From Serpula lacrymans var. lacrymans S7.9 (Eukaryota; Basidiomycota; Agaricomycetes; Boletales; Serpulaceae), in NCBI RefSeq assembly GCF_000218685.1, contig NW_006763296.1, forward strand, positions 672,715 to 736,714: 64,000 nt of DNA, in the 5' to 3' direction. A program made the translations under genes and the position numbers. Positions 50,638 to 64,000 of the stretch are shown here, piece by piece (position 1 is the first letter of the stretch; each line of letters opens with the position of its first letter). The notes under the pieces are model-generated. The model made no database searches and had not been told where the DNA came from. It saw nothing but the letters and a program-made list of their open reading frames with translations.

Positions 50638-53600
50638 CTATGAAGCCTGGGCAAAAGCAATTGCAACAGTCTAGAATTGGGTAATGGTCAATAAAAGAAA
50701 CTGCGACTATTCAAGAACAACAAACCTCGGAGTGGCTCAAGGATATCAAGACACGATTGATGCCATTTTGCTCAGCAGCAGCCTTGGCTTCGCCGTGTAG
50801 AGTAACAGAAGGGACACCCGATTCATTGGGCAGTATTTCTATATCTTTCATACCTGCAGCGGCACCCTTAGACTGTACGCCAAGCGACTTGAAGACGGCT
50901 TCCTTGCCTGCCCAGCGAGCGGCAAAAGACGAGGCAGGACAAGGTTGGGAGCGGCAGTAAGTGGCTTCAGCATCAGTATAGTTTCGCTCAACGAATGTCG
51001 GGTTCCATGAAGGCACAGAAGATATTAACTCTGCCAATGTTAATCAGTAATCATACTTCCATCGTATACATAAGGGATAGCTACCTTGGTCAACACCGAC
51101 ACCCTTGGCAGATCCATCGGGACCCAAAGAGTCGGACACCACTTTGACGTTGGCAACATCAAACGGAACACTCTTGTTAAGCTTTGCCTGGTAAGAATAG
51201 CTCCCGGTCTTGGGATCGAATGAGGCTCGTGCCATGGGGTTCATTAATACAGGCTGTTCTAGCTCGGGGCTGTAAGGCGGGCCATCCTTGATCCTCACGA
51301 GTGAGTTAGAGGTCATCATCTCGGTCATAACTTTGTAGGCTTCCTGAGCACGTGCGTGGTTGCGGATTCTGTACGATTCGAATGCTGAAGGCTCCAAGGC
51401 GGCGAAGAGGTATCGTGGGTGAACAATCAGGGCTGTGCCACCAACTTGACCAAATCCAAATGACGACTATATGATATGTAAGATAGTGTTCGAGTAATGC
51501 AAATAATATCACTTGCCATTACTCCAGCGCGAATTCCATCGGTAAAAATGGATTTCGAAGGGAACATCAACAAGTGGTGAGCCTCGAACCGGGCATCAAT
51601 GTTGCTGTTATATCTCAATCAGTCTCTGAAAAAAAGGTCGAGCAAAGATAACCACATACTCGCTGTTGCGATTGCCGGGGATAATACCTGTGTTGACTGC
51701 TTGCAACAAACCAGCCATTTGCCAAGCGGCAGATCCACCCTTCGAGTGGCCAAGCAAACTTTTCTGCGCCATGATAGGAACGGCATTTCCACGCGTGCGA
51801 GAAATTGTCGCCAAGATATTGTTCCACATTTCTGTCTCATTCTTCTCATTGGCTCCGGTACTGGTGCCATGAATAGAGAGAACACCAATGTCGTCTGCCT
51901 TCAGTCCCCAAACCGCGAGAGCGCGGCGCAATGGAGCGACGCGGGCATCAGTACCTTCCAGCATACCATACATCGCGAGGGCATCTTTGTCTTGACGAGC
52001 AGCTTCCTTTTCGATATCCGCCACACGAGAAGAGAAGTACTCCTCATCTACTTCTTCACTTTGAGCTTTGCGGAAGTCTATCTCTTCACGTAACTGAGAA
52101 TGCTCATGAGACAGCCATTGAGAAATCTGTTTCCTGCGGAACGCGAGCTGACGAGAACGGTAGTCGAGATCAAGTAATGGCAGAGGATGTTTCGAAGGGA
52201 GCTCTCTGGCAACCGAAAGCGCGCCGCGACCAGGAGCTGGAATAGATCGACCAGCTTTGTCACTGCATTAACGTTGATCAACGTCAGAAATGAAAGAAAA
52301 CAAGGGTGGATCATAAGGAAAAGAAACGCACGTCGACGTGGAAGTAAAAGCAAGAATACCACGGATTGGAGCACCGAGTTCAAGGGCAGTCTTGGCATTC
52401 ATTACGATATGGATACCAGTACCTTGCGATTCCATAAACTACAAAATATAAGTATGATGTCAGAAGCAATATGGGTTAACAAATGCACTTACCCCTGAAC
52501 GAGTCGTGGTTGCAGGACGAGACATTTCGGTAGGCTCACGACCCATTGCAAATTCGGTTTCGGCGTTACTTGTTGCTTTCATGTTAGCAAACTCGTAAGA
52601 ACCTTCTTCACTGATATCGTCGAATCCACCAGCAATCATGACTTTGGCTTTGCCAGACAGTAACGTATCACACGCAATCTCAAGTGATTGTAAAGCAGTT
52701 GCACTAGGACAGACGTTATATCTCATGTTATCTTGTAGTTAATGGAAGGGTACTCACCATGCTCCGACGGGAATTTTAACTGGACCACTCGATGACATGA
52801 GTAAGAGATTAACCCAACCTGCTGTTGTGTTGATGAAACTAACCAGGAGTCAGTGACGATGGACAACACGTCCGAAATGGGTCAACTTACGTTTCTTGCA
52901 AAACGTCATTCTGTACGTCTTTCTCCTCTCGACGATCCTTAAACATCTTAGCTAGACTCTCAGTGCCTCCCATGCCACTGCCAATGCATGTGCCAACTTC
53001 TGACGGGTGGAAGAACTTGTATAGTTCGTATGGGTCGGTAATTCCAGACATATTGAGGGCTTCTGCAGTGCAGACCAAAGCCCACAGAGTAGCCCTATCG
53101 GTTTGGGCTATGATATCTGCGGGTATACCATATCGGCCTGCATCCCACCCAGTAGGTATCTGACCAGCAACGAGACGACTGAATTTGAAGGCCTTCGGAA
53201 CGAAAACGCGAGCGCCTTTCTTGAACTTCACAAACCATTGATCACCCTCCCCTGTCCAGATGTCACACTTGTCACCGTGTTCATACTTGAATTTCTCTGC
53301 CTCCGACTGCGCAACCTCAATAGGCTCCAGATCATGTATAAGCTCAATCTCTTGATTGAATACCTTCTTCTTCGGATCATAACCACGGAACAGCTCAGGT
53401 TCTGTAGCAGAATTAGCAATAGTATATACTACGATCTGAAGCCATGCTCACCGATTAGTCGTACACCGGCATGGCTTAGTATCTCTTTCTCGTAACGACC
53501 CCTGACATCTTTGTCATCGACGGGTTCTCCGCTCTTTGCATCAATCCACCCAACGTGTAGAGAGCCATTCTTCAGACGTCCATCGAAGTGTTTGATGTGG

Positions 53601-56600
53601 CCCATAAGCCATGCCATTTCAATACAACCTTCAATTGTAAACTCTCCTCGGGCTTCCATTTCCCATCGAGTACGAGAACTACCCCAAGGTCCGACTTCGG
53701 CAAAACCAGTAATGACAATGACTTTTTCCAAATCGACAATGCCGCGCAGCTTAGCAAGATCTTCCAGGGACGCAGCTGAGTCCAAGGTAGGGAAATCAAA
53801 GGTGAAGTTGGCGCGAGGTACGACATTGACAGTCTGGAGGACACGCTCGCCCTCAGCTCCATTGACGATCTTGAAATCAGCAGCATTATCTCGAGCAATT
53901 GCGCGACGAAGCTCGCTCTTCTTGTTTAGATCCGAACGAATGCGAGTGGTAATGTCAGCGAGGTCAGGCAAGCGATCCATTCCTCCATTGAGATCTGCCC
54001 ATATAGGCTCCACTTGAGTGATACTGAAAAGCAACGGATGCATCAGGCCAAGAATATTGAACGCCATTTCCTTCGCAGAGAACGTGCGGACACCATAGCT
54101 CTCTACCTCATGGGCAACCATATTTGTAGCGTCCATTAAACCGGTACCACGGGTCCAACTTAATTATAATCATTAGCTAGATGGAATGAATAGATCAATA
54201 GATTGTACACACCCGATGACCGCACCAGCCAAGCAAAGATATTCGCCCCAGCTCTCCGAGTTCCAACGGTTGAATAGAGTTTCCAAAGAAATCTTCGACT
54301 CGGAATATAATCCATCATTCCCGAACAGACCATGGTTAGGGGATAATGGCAATATGACCTGTGTAGGACGAGTGACGAACTGTCGCGATGCTTTTTTGCT
54401 TTTCACTGCACCAAGAATTCGTAACAAGTTCACCAGCATGATACGATGAGCTAGCTCAGATTTGTCATCAAGCCCATCAATCTCTCGGCCGTTTTCGGGG
54501 ACAGCAGCGAAAGGAAGAATGTAATCCAGATCAAGCCCCAGAGTTGCGTATATATAATCGACAAGAGCTTCAACATCCTGTTTAGAACCTTGGTTGAATG
54601 GCACGACAGTGAGCGCAGAGCCGCGAGCGCCGAAAGTTTGATAGATGGATTGGTAGTATTCAACTGTGGATCGGTTGTAGCGTGACGTGGTTATGACGAC
54701 GTGAGCACCTCCGGATAACAATCCCTTGAGGATCTCAACACCTATTGAACCTTTGCCAACTCCAGTCAAAAGAGCATTCTTGTCTTTAAAGGTTGTTCCC
54801 GATGTCGCGATTTCGTGCAGAATGTCGAGGTAGACGCCAGTGAGGTTACTACTATACTCCCAGTTTGTGCCAACTTTACGCTTTAAGTGAAGAAGAGGGA
54901 CCTTGTCAGCCGACACCGGGGTTACGCTGGACATTTGTGGACGCAAGAATTGTGAGGATGAACGGCGACTACGAACGCGTGAACGTGGCTGTTCAGGTCC
55001 TTTCCTCAGCGAACGCACGACTCCCTCGTACAAAGCTTTGATGCGGTTTTTCTGATCTTGACTGATGCCAGGTTGCGATTTCACGACTGTCCACAATTTT
55101 AAGACATCGTCCTGAACCTTTTGAATATTCACTGTGGAAATAGTATCGCCACTTGCCATCTCTTCGACGTAGGCTTCCAACTTGCGCACATTCTCACGAA
55201 CGACCTCGGAATATACGATATCTCCCTTGGCAGTCACTTCAGTGTGAGGAGCAGTGGGGAAAGTGACTTAATCAAGAAATTAAGATTAGCTATCGCATCG
55301 AAAGACCACATCATGACTCACCATCTTTGTAAACAGGCGGCTGCCCTAGTACTTCTCTGGTGTTGTCAATCAACTGTTGACCAAATTGTTTCGCGAGGGC
55401 ATATGTTTCGCCCTTACCAGGGTCGCACTGATCGATGTTATACTGCATGTATGCGAGGAGTTCGGGATCCGCACGATTGAGCAAAGATATACAACGAGCC
55501 GTGATTTCTCGGTCAACCGTAGTGAGACGACCATGAATAATGTCGTAGTACATCACAAGGGCATCTTGACGGACCCAGTTCCAAGACGAATCGAAATGCC
55601 TAGCTTTCAAAGGATCGAAGATGGGCTGAATACCATCAATATATGAGTCACCGTGTTCCTTCGCAATAGCATCCAGACGAGCTTGCAGTTGAGAGGCATT
55701 TGCTTTCTCTTTATCATAGGCGATTTCTCCAGCACGCGAATCACGATTGAGGTAGCGCATGTACAGCTCAACATGCTGCGCAGCAAATTGCTCTTGATCT
55801 GCTCTGAACTTCAAGAACTCCTCGCTGTTGATAGTGGCGCCAGCAGCAGCAGAGCCACCTGCTCCACCTGCCCCGCCGCTTGACAAAGAGATACCCGCAC
55901 GCTGAGCATATGCAGCAACAACGACATCAAGCCATGCTTTACCCTCGCCCTCTGAACCAAGGCGTTTGGGTGGTTCCATCGTCGTTCCGAGAAGAAGAAC
56001 TGCATCGGCTCGGGATGACCCTATTCCCCACGTCTTCGACAAGTGGCCTTTGATTGCAGACGAATTGAATCCACCGGGCATTTTACCACCGATAAGACGG
56101 GAAACCAGACCAGAAGTGTATTTGCCCAAAGCACCGGAATGACCCACTCCAAGGCCCGAACCGAGCTCATCCAACGGTAGTTCCTCCCCTTTCTCAGGAG
56201 CCGAAGTAAACTCCAACTGCAAATCACCGAGGATCTCATTTTGAAGCGTGGACTTGCCTCCCACAAGATCCTTGATGGATTTAGTGAGGGGGACTTCCTC
56301 GACCTTCTTCTTCAGTTTCTGAGCGATGATGCATAACAGGATCTCAGAAGCTTTGATAGGTACATCTTCTATAGTAGCGGCAGGGCCGCTGGAGGTGACA
56401 GGAGACGACGCAGGAACAGGAACAGGTGATGCAACGGCGACAGGTGCCGCTTCGTGGGTTGGCTCTGCGGTCGGCTCGGCAACCTCATCCTCGAATTGAT
56501 AGTAAATCTCACGAGCGTTCTTGGCATGACAGAGAATGGAACGTTTACGGCTGACTGCATCGTCCTGAGACTCATATTTGGCCTTTAGTGTGCGAGCTGC

Positions 56601-59600
56601 CATGCCGGTCAAAGTAGGAGAGGGGCCCAGTTCGATGAGACGTTCGAAAGAGAAATGAGTGAAAAGAAGGTCTTGAGTCTCGATCCAACGGACAGGCGAA
56701 GCAAACTGATATGACAGAAGCTCGACCAGGATGGTGTACGCTAACTTTTGACGTTGTTCTGCCGAGTCCCAGTTCTCCTGGTCCCATTTCTTCAAGACCT
56801 TATCAAGGCGGGGAGAAGATGTTTGATCGTAGATAAGCTGAGCGTATTCGCGTGTGATATCGAAAGGACGAGCGACAAGATTAGGAATATATTTGCCAAT
56901 TAGCATGTCTGGGTTCAGCAACGAAGCATTGATTTTCTTCGAAAGATCTAAGCAAGAATAATCTTGTCAGAATCCCACAATTGCACAAGCTAACAAACTC
57001 ACAAGCACGGAAGGGCATAACACCTGCCCACAGATAGCGCGAGTGGAAAGGCACGTCGATGCCTGCCAAAGGAATAGTAGCAAACCCACGGTCCAACTTG
57101 ATATAGCCTTCAGCGACTTGTTGCTCTTTGGCACGACCAAAGGATTCCATGACAATGTCACCAAGCATTTCCTTTACTTTCTCAACAGAGAACGATTCAG
57201 TAAGCTAAAGCACACCATTAGCCCATATAACATATGTAACACTGATCCGACGAACTTTTGCGATGTCAATTTTCTGGATTTTCAGATAGTTGAGTACATT
57301 GGTCATCGTTTGCAAAGCAACAAGCTCTCCAGCACAAACATATTGTTGACCCTGTTCACAAAAAAGTTAGCAAGACATAAAAATATACTAAAAGCAACAG
57401 ATAGTACCTCCACGTTGTAATTAACAATCTCCAACAGCGATCCAGTACGCGAGGCAATAGTGTCAACCACTTCGCGAAGAGCAGCGTCTGAGAATGTTTT
57501 TGAGATCCGGCTGGGATTCACTGCACACATGGCATAGTTCGACCTGTTCTCAGCATCGCGCTCAACCGCCCGTTGCATAGTTATACCACGATAAAACACG
57601 ACATCCACCAAAGCGGAAATATGTAGTACATCTGCGATGGACGCCAGGGCAGAGTACTCGCCTAACGAATGGCCAGCAAATGCACAATCTTTCTGGACAA
57701 AGCCTTTGTCACGCATATCCTCAAATGCAGCTTTCTCTGTGACGACTAGGGCAATCTGAGCAAATTGAGTGGCGAAGAGAAGACCATTGGGATGACTAAA
57801 TGTGTACTTGGGAGTACGGACATCAATGTCTGAGAAGAGGGGGAGCGTCTTCACATTTCCATCTTTATCCATAGTGTCGTACGTCATGTCCATGTACCGC
57901 TGGCGAATAGCCTGACCCTTCATGCCTCCGAAATGGATTGTTTTTTCCTTGGGATTGTCTTTGACAATTTCGATGATGGAGAAGCCATATACCGCAAGCA
58001 AATGTGCGTCAGCTCCATCCCAAACGGCCCGTGCAGCGGGAGAGCTATTGTAAAGGTCCATGCCCATGCCGGGCTCTTGGGAGCCTTGACCAGTAAAGAC
58101 ATACACTGTTGCGGGTTGCGCAACTTCCGCGGAGCCTTCAAGTACCTTTTCGTCGCGCTGATTGATAGTTTCCACTTTCACGACCATGTTACCGTCACGC
58201 ATACCAATGTGGCGGATCTTCACTCGAAGTTCGTCACCAGGTAGCACCATTCCAACGAAAGTCACATCATAACTTGTGAAACCATTCAGCAACATACAAT
58301 GATAAAAGGCAATTAAGCTTACGCCACAACACGATCCGCATTTCCTTCCGCCACGATATTCTCAACATAACGCCTGGTAGCAGCACTTGACCATAATCCA
58401 TGGGTAATTGTACCAGGAAGCGAAGCATAATCCGAGAAATAAGGATTGATATGAATGGGATTGAAGTCACCGGAAATCTTCGAATACGGTTCATTGGTGA
58501 AAGGGGTGCTGAACACCGTGGAGACAGTGTTAGACATGGTATAACCTTCGTTGGTCAGAGGCGTTAAGCGGCCCTCAGGATTTCCATGACGTTGAAGATA
58601 CGCAAGGACAGGGTTGCCTTGGCATCCCTCCTGTTCAAACTCGACGGAGCCCACCTTGTTCAGCCTCTTCAAATGGTCGCGCACGAAGACATCACCTGTC
58701 ACAGCAACATCACGATAGGAAGTTTTGTCTTTGAATGTTACGGCAGATTGTATACGGAAAACCAAGGTCGTTCCAGCTTGGAGAGGCTTTGTTTCGTCAT
58801 CCCATTGGAACCACTCTTTCGATTGAACCACTCCAACTGCGGCATCGTTGACAACTTCCACAACATAATCGGGCTCATCCACAGTTTCAAAAGTATTCTC
58901 GTAGTCAACGAAGCGGCCACGATAAAGGAAGGACGACACAACTTCGATGACCGCTTGGCCACCACGATATACATAACCCTTCACTTGAACTGCTTTTCCG
59001 GCGTCCGTATTCTTAACGGATGCGATGCGAGCATGAGCAGTGCAAACATCACCGGCAAGTAGAGGCTGCGCGCCATCCACCATACGGAAGCCATTCGATA
59101 AGTGCACAAGTTTCAACAAGTCTCCGTCAATGGCAGCAGGGAATATAGATTTCATGATCGCCTATAGAATAGTTAATATCATTTGTTTGTTTGTATATGA
59201 AGATAAAACACGCACCTGCCACCCTGTGACAATAGCAAAGTCCATGGGTGCCTTCACAATGCTGGTCCTCGTTGTCTTGAATTCCTCCCCTTGGTTCCCA
59301 ACGACAGCGCAGAAAGTTTCGATGTCAGAAGATTTAATTGTAACGTCAGGACCAACAAATGTGTCGCGAAGATCGATTTCGGGAAGAACTTCATCATCAC
59401 CGTACCACAATTTCCAGTAAAACTCCTTGATTCGCCTCGTGCGACCTTCCGCGACTTCATGGATCGGCATTGATCCCATCGAAGGAACATATTTGTACTG
59501 AAGCGATAGAGGCACGGAAACATCTCGCCTATCTTCGAAGAAAGTAACATCGATCATCTCGGTATCCTCGTCGTAGTTGATTTCAACCGCCTTGAACTCT

Positions 59601-62600
59601 GGCTTATGGGATCCATGTGAACGTGCTGCGCCATATACGGTCAATGATGTGGGTTGCGAGTCATCTAATTCCACGACCACTTTTTGCCCTTGACGTGGAG
59701 CGAGGACGCGACGGAGAGGATTCTCGATATATGCAGTTCCTTGAACAATGATTTTCGAAGTTAACAAGGCCTTCAACCACGTCAGTTCCGATCCAGCAAC
59801 GTATTGCAACCAGGTGGACGTCTCTGGTAGCTCGCCATTAAGAGTGTAGGTAATGTCGTCCTCAGTCTCTTCTATCTGAATACCTGCGGGCCTTTGCACG
59901 ACAGGGGGTTTCGCTGATAAATAATCCACAACAGGCACGTCGTCCTTGTTGCCTCCATATGATCGTTTCAGAAGCTTCTCAATGAGAGAAGAGTTGATGT
60001 TGCCTAGCAGATCCTTGATTGGTTCATCCTTGACCTTTGCATATTTCACCGCGACGGGTCCTTGAAGGATGCACACACGCTGTGGGTCCTGGTCAAACAC
60101 AGCCTCGATATCCTCGGCTGCCCAAAGAGAGTCCTTCTTGAACCAAACCTCGAAGCTAGCGTCAAGAATAGGAATGAAAGGTGCCGGTTTCTGGCCAGGA
60201 CGTTGAGAGATTGTCAAGAAGTAAGCACGATCCTCAGCAGCGAGCAACTGCTCCTTTGCGGCCGAATATTTGTCGAAGAATTGTTGTATGAAAGCAGATG
60301 GCTCGTCGAGGGCCACGAAGCTTTGAATGATGCTCGGCTTCAATCCACCTCCATTGACTCCAGCAAAACGCTCTTCTACACGTCTCAACCAGTCGCCCGT
60401 CAAATTCCTCAAACTCGTGTCAATCCATCGCTGCTCGTGTCCAACGTACATCAACCTAATCATGCGGAGAGCAACTTCTTCGTAAGTCATGTCGGCTAAA
60501 TCCTTAGCGACAGAGCCATCCTTCTTCCATCCGAACCAAGGCTTGGCGAAATCGTTATTGAGCTTCTTAATAACCTCGTCCTTGTGCTCAGCCAACCACA
60601 CAACACGCTTCTCTTTGGGCAGCTTGAAAACAGTGTCGTCAAATTCTTTCCATAACTTCACAGCACGAGTTGCGACTTTGTGGATAGGTTCTCCAAGCTC
60701 AGAGCGGACCGTCAGGATTCCACCAGTAGGTTTCACATATGTGCCTTCCCAGTCTTTGTCGTCGACACCAGCGGCAGCCACTATCAAATCCTTCACTGAC
60801 GAACTGGTATGGGCTTCCTTAGCGACCATAACCCGACTTGCGAAAAGGAATCCGTCGAAAGGCATAGGTTGCACATCATAGTGGTCGACCGACCACTCAC
60901 CCGTCAGGTAGGGCCAGACATCCTCTGCTCCACCAAAGCCAGATCCACCAACGAGGCAGATGTTATCATACTGACGAATAGAGCTGTAAGTCTTCAAGAT
61001 GGGAAGATGGAAATCTTCGTAAGAGTGATGCCCTCCGGCACGTCCACCCGTCCACTGCAAAATGATAGGGAAATCGGGATTCGAGGCGGCAATGTTCACT
61101 ACCTGGTTAATACCCTCAACGGATCCAGGCTTGAATGCAACATGCTTAATTCCAGCACTCCGTAAGCCTTCGATAATCTCAACGGCCTTCTCAGTGCTCG
61201 GAATACCGGCAGCAACACAAAATCCTTCAACCGGCAATCCCTCTTTCCGCATCTCTTGCCAAAGAGGGAACTGGAATCCGAATTGCCGAGGATTAATGTA
61301 CAGAGCATTAAGAGTGATACCAACGCCAGCTGGAATCTTGCTTTGGATTTCCGCGACTTTGGAACGTAAGGCCGCTGGGTTGTAATGCCCTCCACCGGCG
61401 AGCTCCACGTGATACCCAGCCGCAAGGACTGCGCTAACGAAACCGGCTTTGACAGTGGTAGGTGTCATACCAGCAACCATGATCGGAGGTTTACCCAAGA
61501 GACGGGAGAAAGGCGTATCAAGGTGAATCGTGCCATCGCTAATTCACGTCGTGTCAATCGACACTCCAGGGATCCAAACAATAGAACTCACCCTGTTTGC
61601 ACAAGCTTAGGCGCATACTTCTTACTCCACCACTCCTCGTACTTAATCGCCTGAGTATCAAAAAGTTCCGCCTCACCGCGACCCTTGTCTCCCAAAACGA
61701 CAACCCGTACACCTCGCCCGTCCAGATTACGTGAAGTGAGAATGCCCATGCCATTCATCCCACCAGGACCAAAGTCGATAACATGCGTTGCCGTTTCAGG
61801 GAAATTGGTCGCCACATTCCAATGAATCGGCTGGGTGAAGATCTGCTCACATAGGGAGCGCGTGATGGACGTCGATAATGAACGCATGTCAGAACCTTCA
61901 TTAAAACCCGATATCAGTATTATCGATCTCAGTATAAATTGTGCTATGCTTACCATCTTCAGTGTTAAACACCGGGGTTCCTAGTTCCTCTACATTCCAC
62001 AGCTCTTCACCACCCAAATCTTCATCACAAAGCTTATCGGTTGCGGGACTCAAATACGCGCTATGGTATGGCACATTCACCATCAAGAACCGGACAGAGA
62101 ACGATGGTTTCCTTTGAGAGAACGGAATCTTGCTCTGCTCTTCTCCAGAGGCCGCGCGCACTTTACGCAAGTTGGTCACAAGACCGTAGAGAGCTCGTGG
62201 AGGACCGGTAACAACGAAGTTCCTTGCACCATTGTACAAAGACACAGACAGCTGTGAGTTCTCAGGAAGGTGTTTGTTAGTCTTGAGTAGTTGTTGCTCA
62301 AGTTCCTTGACGAGAAGGCCGTTGACCGATAACATGGGAGTGGGGGTACCCTCACCACCATCAACCGAATCCTGAACTATGGCTGGCTCGAGTGCTAAGA
62401 CAGGGAAAGCTTCCTGCCCGCGAAGACCACAGAAGAAGAGCCAGCGAAGAGCTTTCTTTGCGTTGATTGTAAAAGACTCCCAAGTACTCGATGCGGATAT
62501 GGCAACTGCAGAGACGACACCTTGAGAATGCCCAGTTGTACCCGAAATGCGCTGACGAAGCTCCCCAGGCGTGAGCTCAGAAATGCGACATACGATAGAA

Positions 62601-63470
62601 TATTGGACCAGCTGCGTCAGTCCGATGAGAGGTAGGGAAATGGGAACCGAGGCCAAGTAAGCAACAGGCGGGCGAGGCACGGTACCAGATAGCCATGAAA
62701 TGACGTCCAGACCATACGCGTAGAAATTTGTTGATTCGCGCTCCAAGGCAAGAGGTTTAAGGATTTCGTTGGAGATCGCAGTAATAAGGGGAGCTACGTA
62801 TGGTTTGTAGGTGTCGTAAAGAGTCTGGAATTCGTCGAAGTACACTTCATTGGTACCCTGACCACCAAAAAGTGCATATATAGAGGCGTCGCCTTTGGTT
62901 GCCGCTGTAAGAAGAGCTGAAGGAGGTGCACTGGGAATATCAGAAACCCCTTGGGCTTCGAGAGTTGCACGAGCTAGGTAGTAGGAAGAAAGCACCGTCT
63001 GCTGCACTTCCGTGTCAAAAGACAATACGAAAGAATGCACGTCCTTCTCCGTAAGGTAGGTGGAGACGAAATGAGAAAGGACATTGAAAAGAAGCGACGT
63101 GCGTGCTTTCGCGCATTGGGATTCACTATTTATCTTCTGCGAGATAAAGGCAAGGAAACGGGCAAATAAGTCTGTTGTAGCCTCTGCAGCGCTCTCAAGC
63201 TCAGCAGTGTTATCCAGGGCATCTAATTGGGTCTGAGATTGAGTGAAGTCATCTCTAAGAACTTCAGCTGCAATCCATTCATCGTTGTTCGTGGACACTG
63301 GGATGGATACCTGCAATATAGATATGACGACAGTCAACGATCGCGACACCCAAAAGAAAATTTGCAAAAAGCAAGGCACAACGTACTCTAATATTTGCAA
63401 TGGATATGATTATAGGACGTGTAGAGATACCATGTTCGCATGAAGCAATTTCACCAGTCGAGGAGGACAT
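50638..63470 (-). CDS. FAS: type I fatty acid synthase, beta and alpha subunits fused in one gene
   Basis: One continuous spliced reading frame encodes every domain of fungal FAS, about 3,900 residues, making long-chain acyl-CoA. Order on the minus strand: acetyltransferase ([15 protein letters not shown], about 62530), enoyl reductase ([17 protein letters not shown] onward, 61490-60400), dehydratase ([18 protein letters not shown], about 58430), malonyl/palmitoyl transferase ([15 protein letters not shown], about 57660) and the beta-subunit end ([18 protein letters not shown]). Without a stop it runs into the alpha-subunit start ([18 protein letters not shown], about 56700), an Ala/Pro hinge, ACP with the phosphopantetheine Ser in DLVGGKST (56250-56252), ketoreductase ([19 protein letters not shown], about 54760), ketosynthase ([13 protein letters not shown]; the Cys codon is split by intron 52704-52757; [27 protein letters not shown]) and the C-terminal phosphopantetheinyl transferase ([15 protein letters not shown]), ending AFAQAS at 50638. 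About 20 short introns. All catalytic residues I looked for are present. Start chosen at the ATG at 63470 ([10 protein letters not shown]). Confidence 0.95.
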
Positions 63471-63703
63471 TTTGAAAGGATATGGGGGGCTTGACGTCGT
63501 CGTGAAAGTCAGCGTCGAGGATAAAGAAGAGTGAGACTCGAACAAGGGATTTATACGAAAGTCCCAAGTCCCAAATTTTTGTTTGGCCCCAACTTGGACT
63601 GAAATGTGCCATGCCCCCCAAAAAGTTTTGTCACATGACCTGTAAGACTATTTGCTCTTGTACGCGTCTCATTACGTATACTTGACTACTCAAAGTGGAA
63701 TTC

Positions 63704-63963
63704 ATGTTTGAGCTTCCACTCGGCAAGTCGCCACGCAGACTGGCGAGAGTAGACTGGCAAAAACGTGTACAGTATACCCTAGACAATCCAGGTGACTGGC
63801 TATGTTTTACCCTTAATGGGACCGTCATACTTCACGATGAGCCATTGAACCTTAATAGAGTATGTTTGATGAGCCTTCTTCTCTTCTCTTCTTAGTGACC
63901 CAGGAATACATCCCGTCGTCATCTTCGTGTGTCGATAACGACGTCTCGGTGATGAGCCTATGA
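63704..63963 (+). CDS. small spliced ORF at the right edge, unrecognised (tentative)
   Basis: An ATG at 63704 opens MFELPLGKSPRRLARVDWQK, continuing TLDNPGDWLCFTLNGTVILH to NLNR. A 44-nt intron (GTATGT donor, TGACCCAG acceptor) joins in frame to EYIPSSSSCVDNDVSV, with a stop at 63961-63963. Skipping to the nearer TTAG acceptor would give an immediate stop. The gene may have more exons if another donor before the stop is used. It is divergent from FAS, with about 230 bp between start codons. No family recognised. Confidence 0.4.
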
Positions 63964-64000
63964 TCCCCATGAAATATATATGTACTATGTGGGTGATTGG

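Overview
The window reads as a stretch of a filamentous basidiomycete (Agaricomycete-like) nuclear genome. Evidence: nearly every gene is interrupted by short GT-AG introns (about 45-80 nt), all recognisable products are eukaryotic, several are fungus-specific (ATG22, neutral trehalase, urease, DUF1774-type membrane protein, VTC1-like protein, FG-nucleoporin), and the type I fatty acid synthase is one fused gene, an arrangement known from basidiomycetes such as Omphalotus. No bacterial operon, phage, CRISPR array, intact transposon or confident tRNA/rRNA gene was seen. Gene models below were spliced by eye; exon ends are inferred from splice consensus plus reading frame and family similarity.

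Layout, left to right: CTF8 (cut by the left edge), ATG15 vacuolar lipase, DHX35-type DEAH helicase, neutral trehalase, an unrecognised small multi-exon gene, ATG22 vacuolar effluxer, MIC60, a coiled-coil protein, a NUP49/NUP58 FG nucleoporin, an arrestin-like protein, a lysine-methyltransferase-like protein and a peroxisomal carrier (about 0-23.5 kb). From 24 to 34.7 kb come three mostly disordered lineage-type proteins, a complete urease and a multi-pass DUF1774-type protein. From 34.7 to 47.2 kb gene density falls: two J-domain chaperones on the same strand, a VTC1-like protein and an NTF2-like protein lie between gene-poor stretches. From 47.2 kb on: DBP5 helicase, a POF1-like nucleotidylyltransferase, and the 12.8-kb fused FAS gene, followed by a tentative small gene at the right edge.

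Most genes are housekeeping. Functional themes: autophagic turnover in the vacuole (ATG15 opens autophagic bodies, ATG22 exports the released amino acids; both lie in the first 13 kb), mRNA handling and export (DHX35, NUP49, DBP5), organelle biology (MIC60, peroxisomal carrier, VTC1-like), nitrogen and carbon reserves (urease, trehalase) and lipid synthesis (FAS). Many pairs are divergent with only about 0.1-0.35 kb between start codons (ATG15/DHX35, ATG22/MIC60, NUP49/arrestin, methyltransferase/carrier, SIS1/VTC1-like, DBP5/POF1-like), so shared bidirectional promoters are likely.

I did not find a clearly new multi-gene system. The most unusual items are the fused FAS with an intron splitting the ketosynthase cysteine codon, an atypical J-domain protein with a Ser/Thr/His-rich linker, a probable GC-AG intron in the helicase, a possible 33-nt in-frame intron, and several short spliced candidates without recognisable homology.
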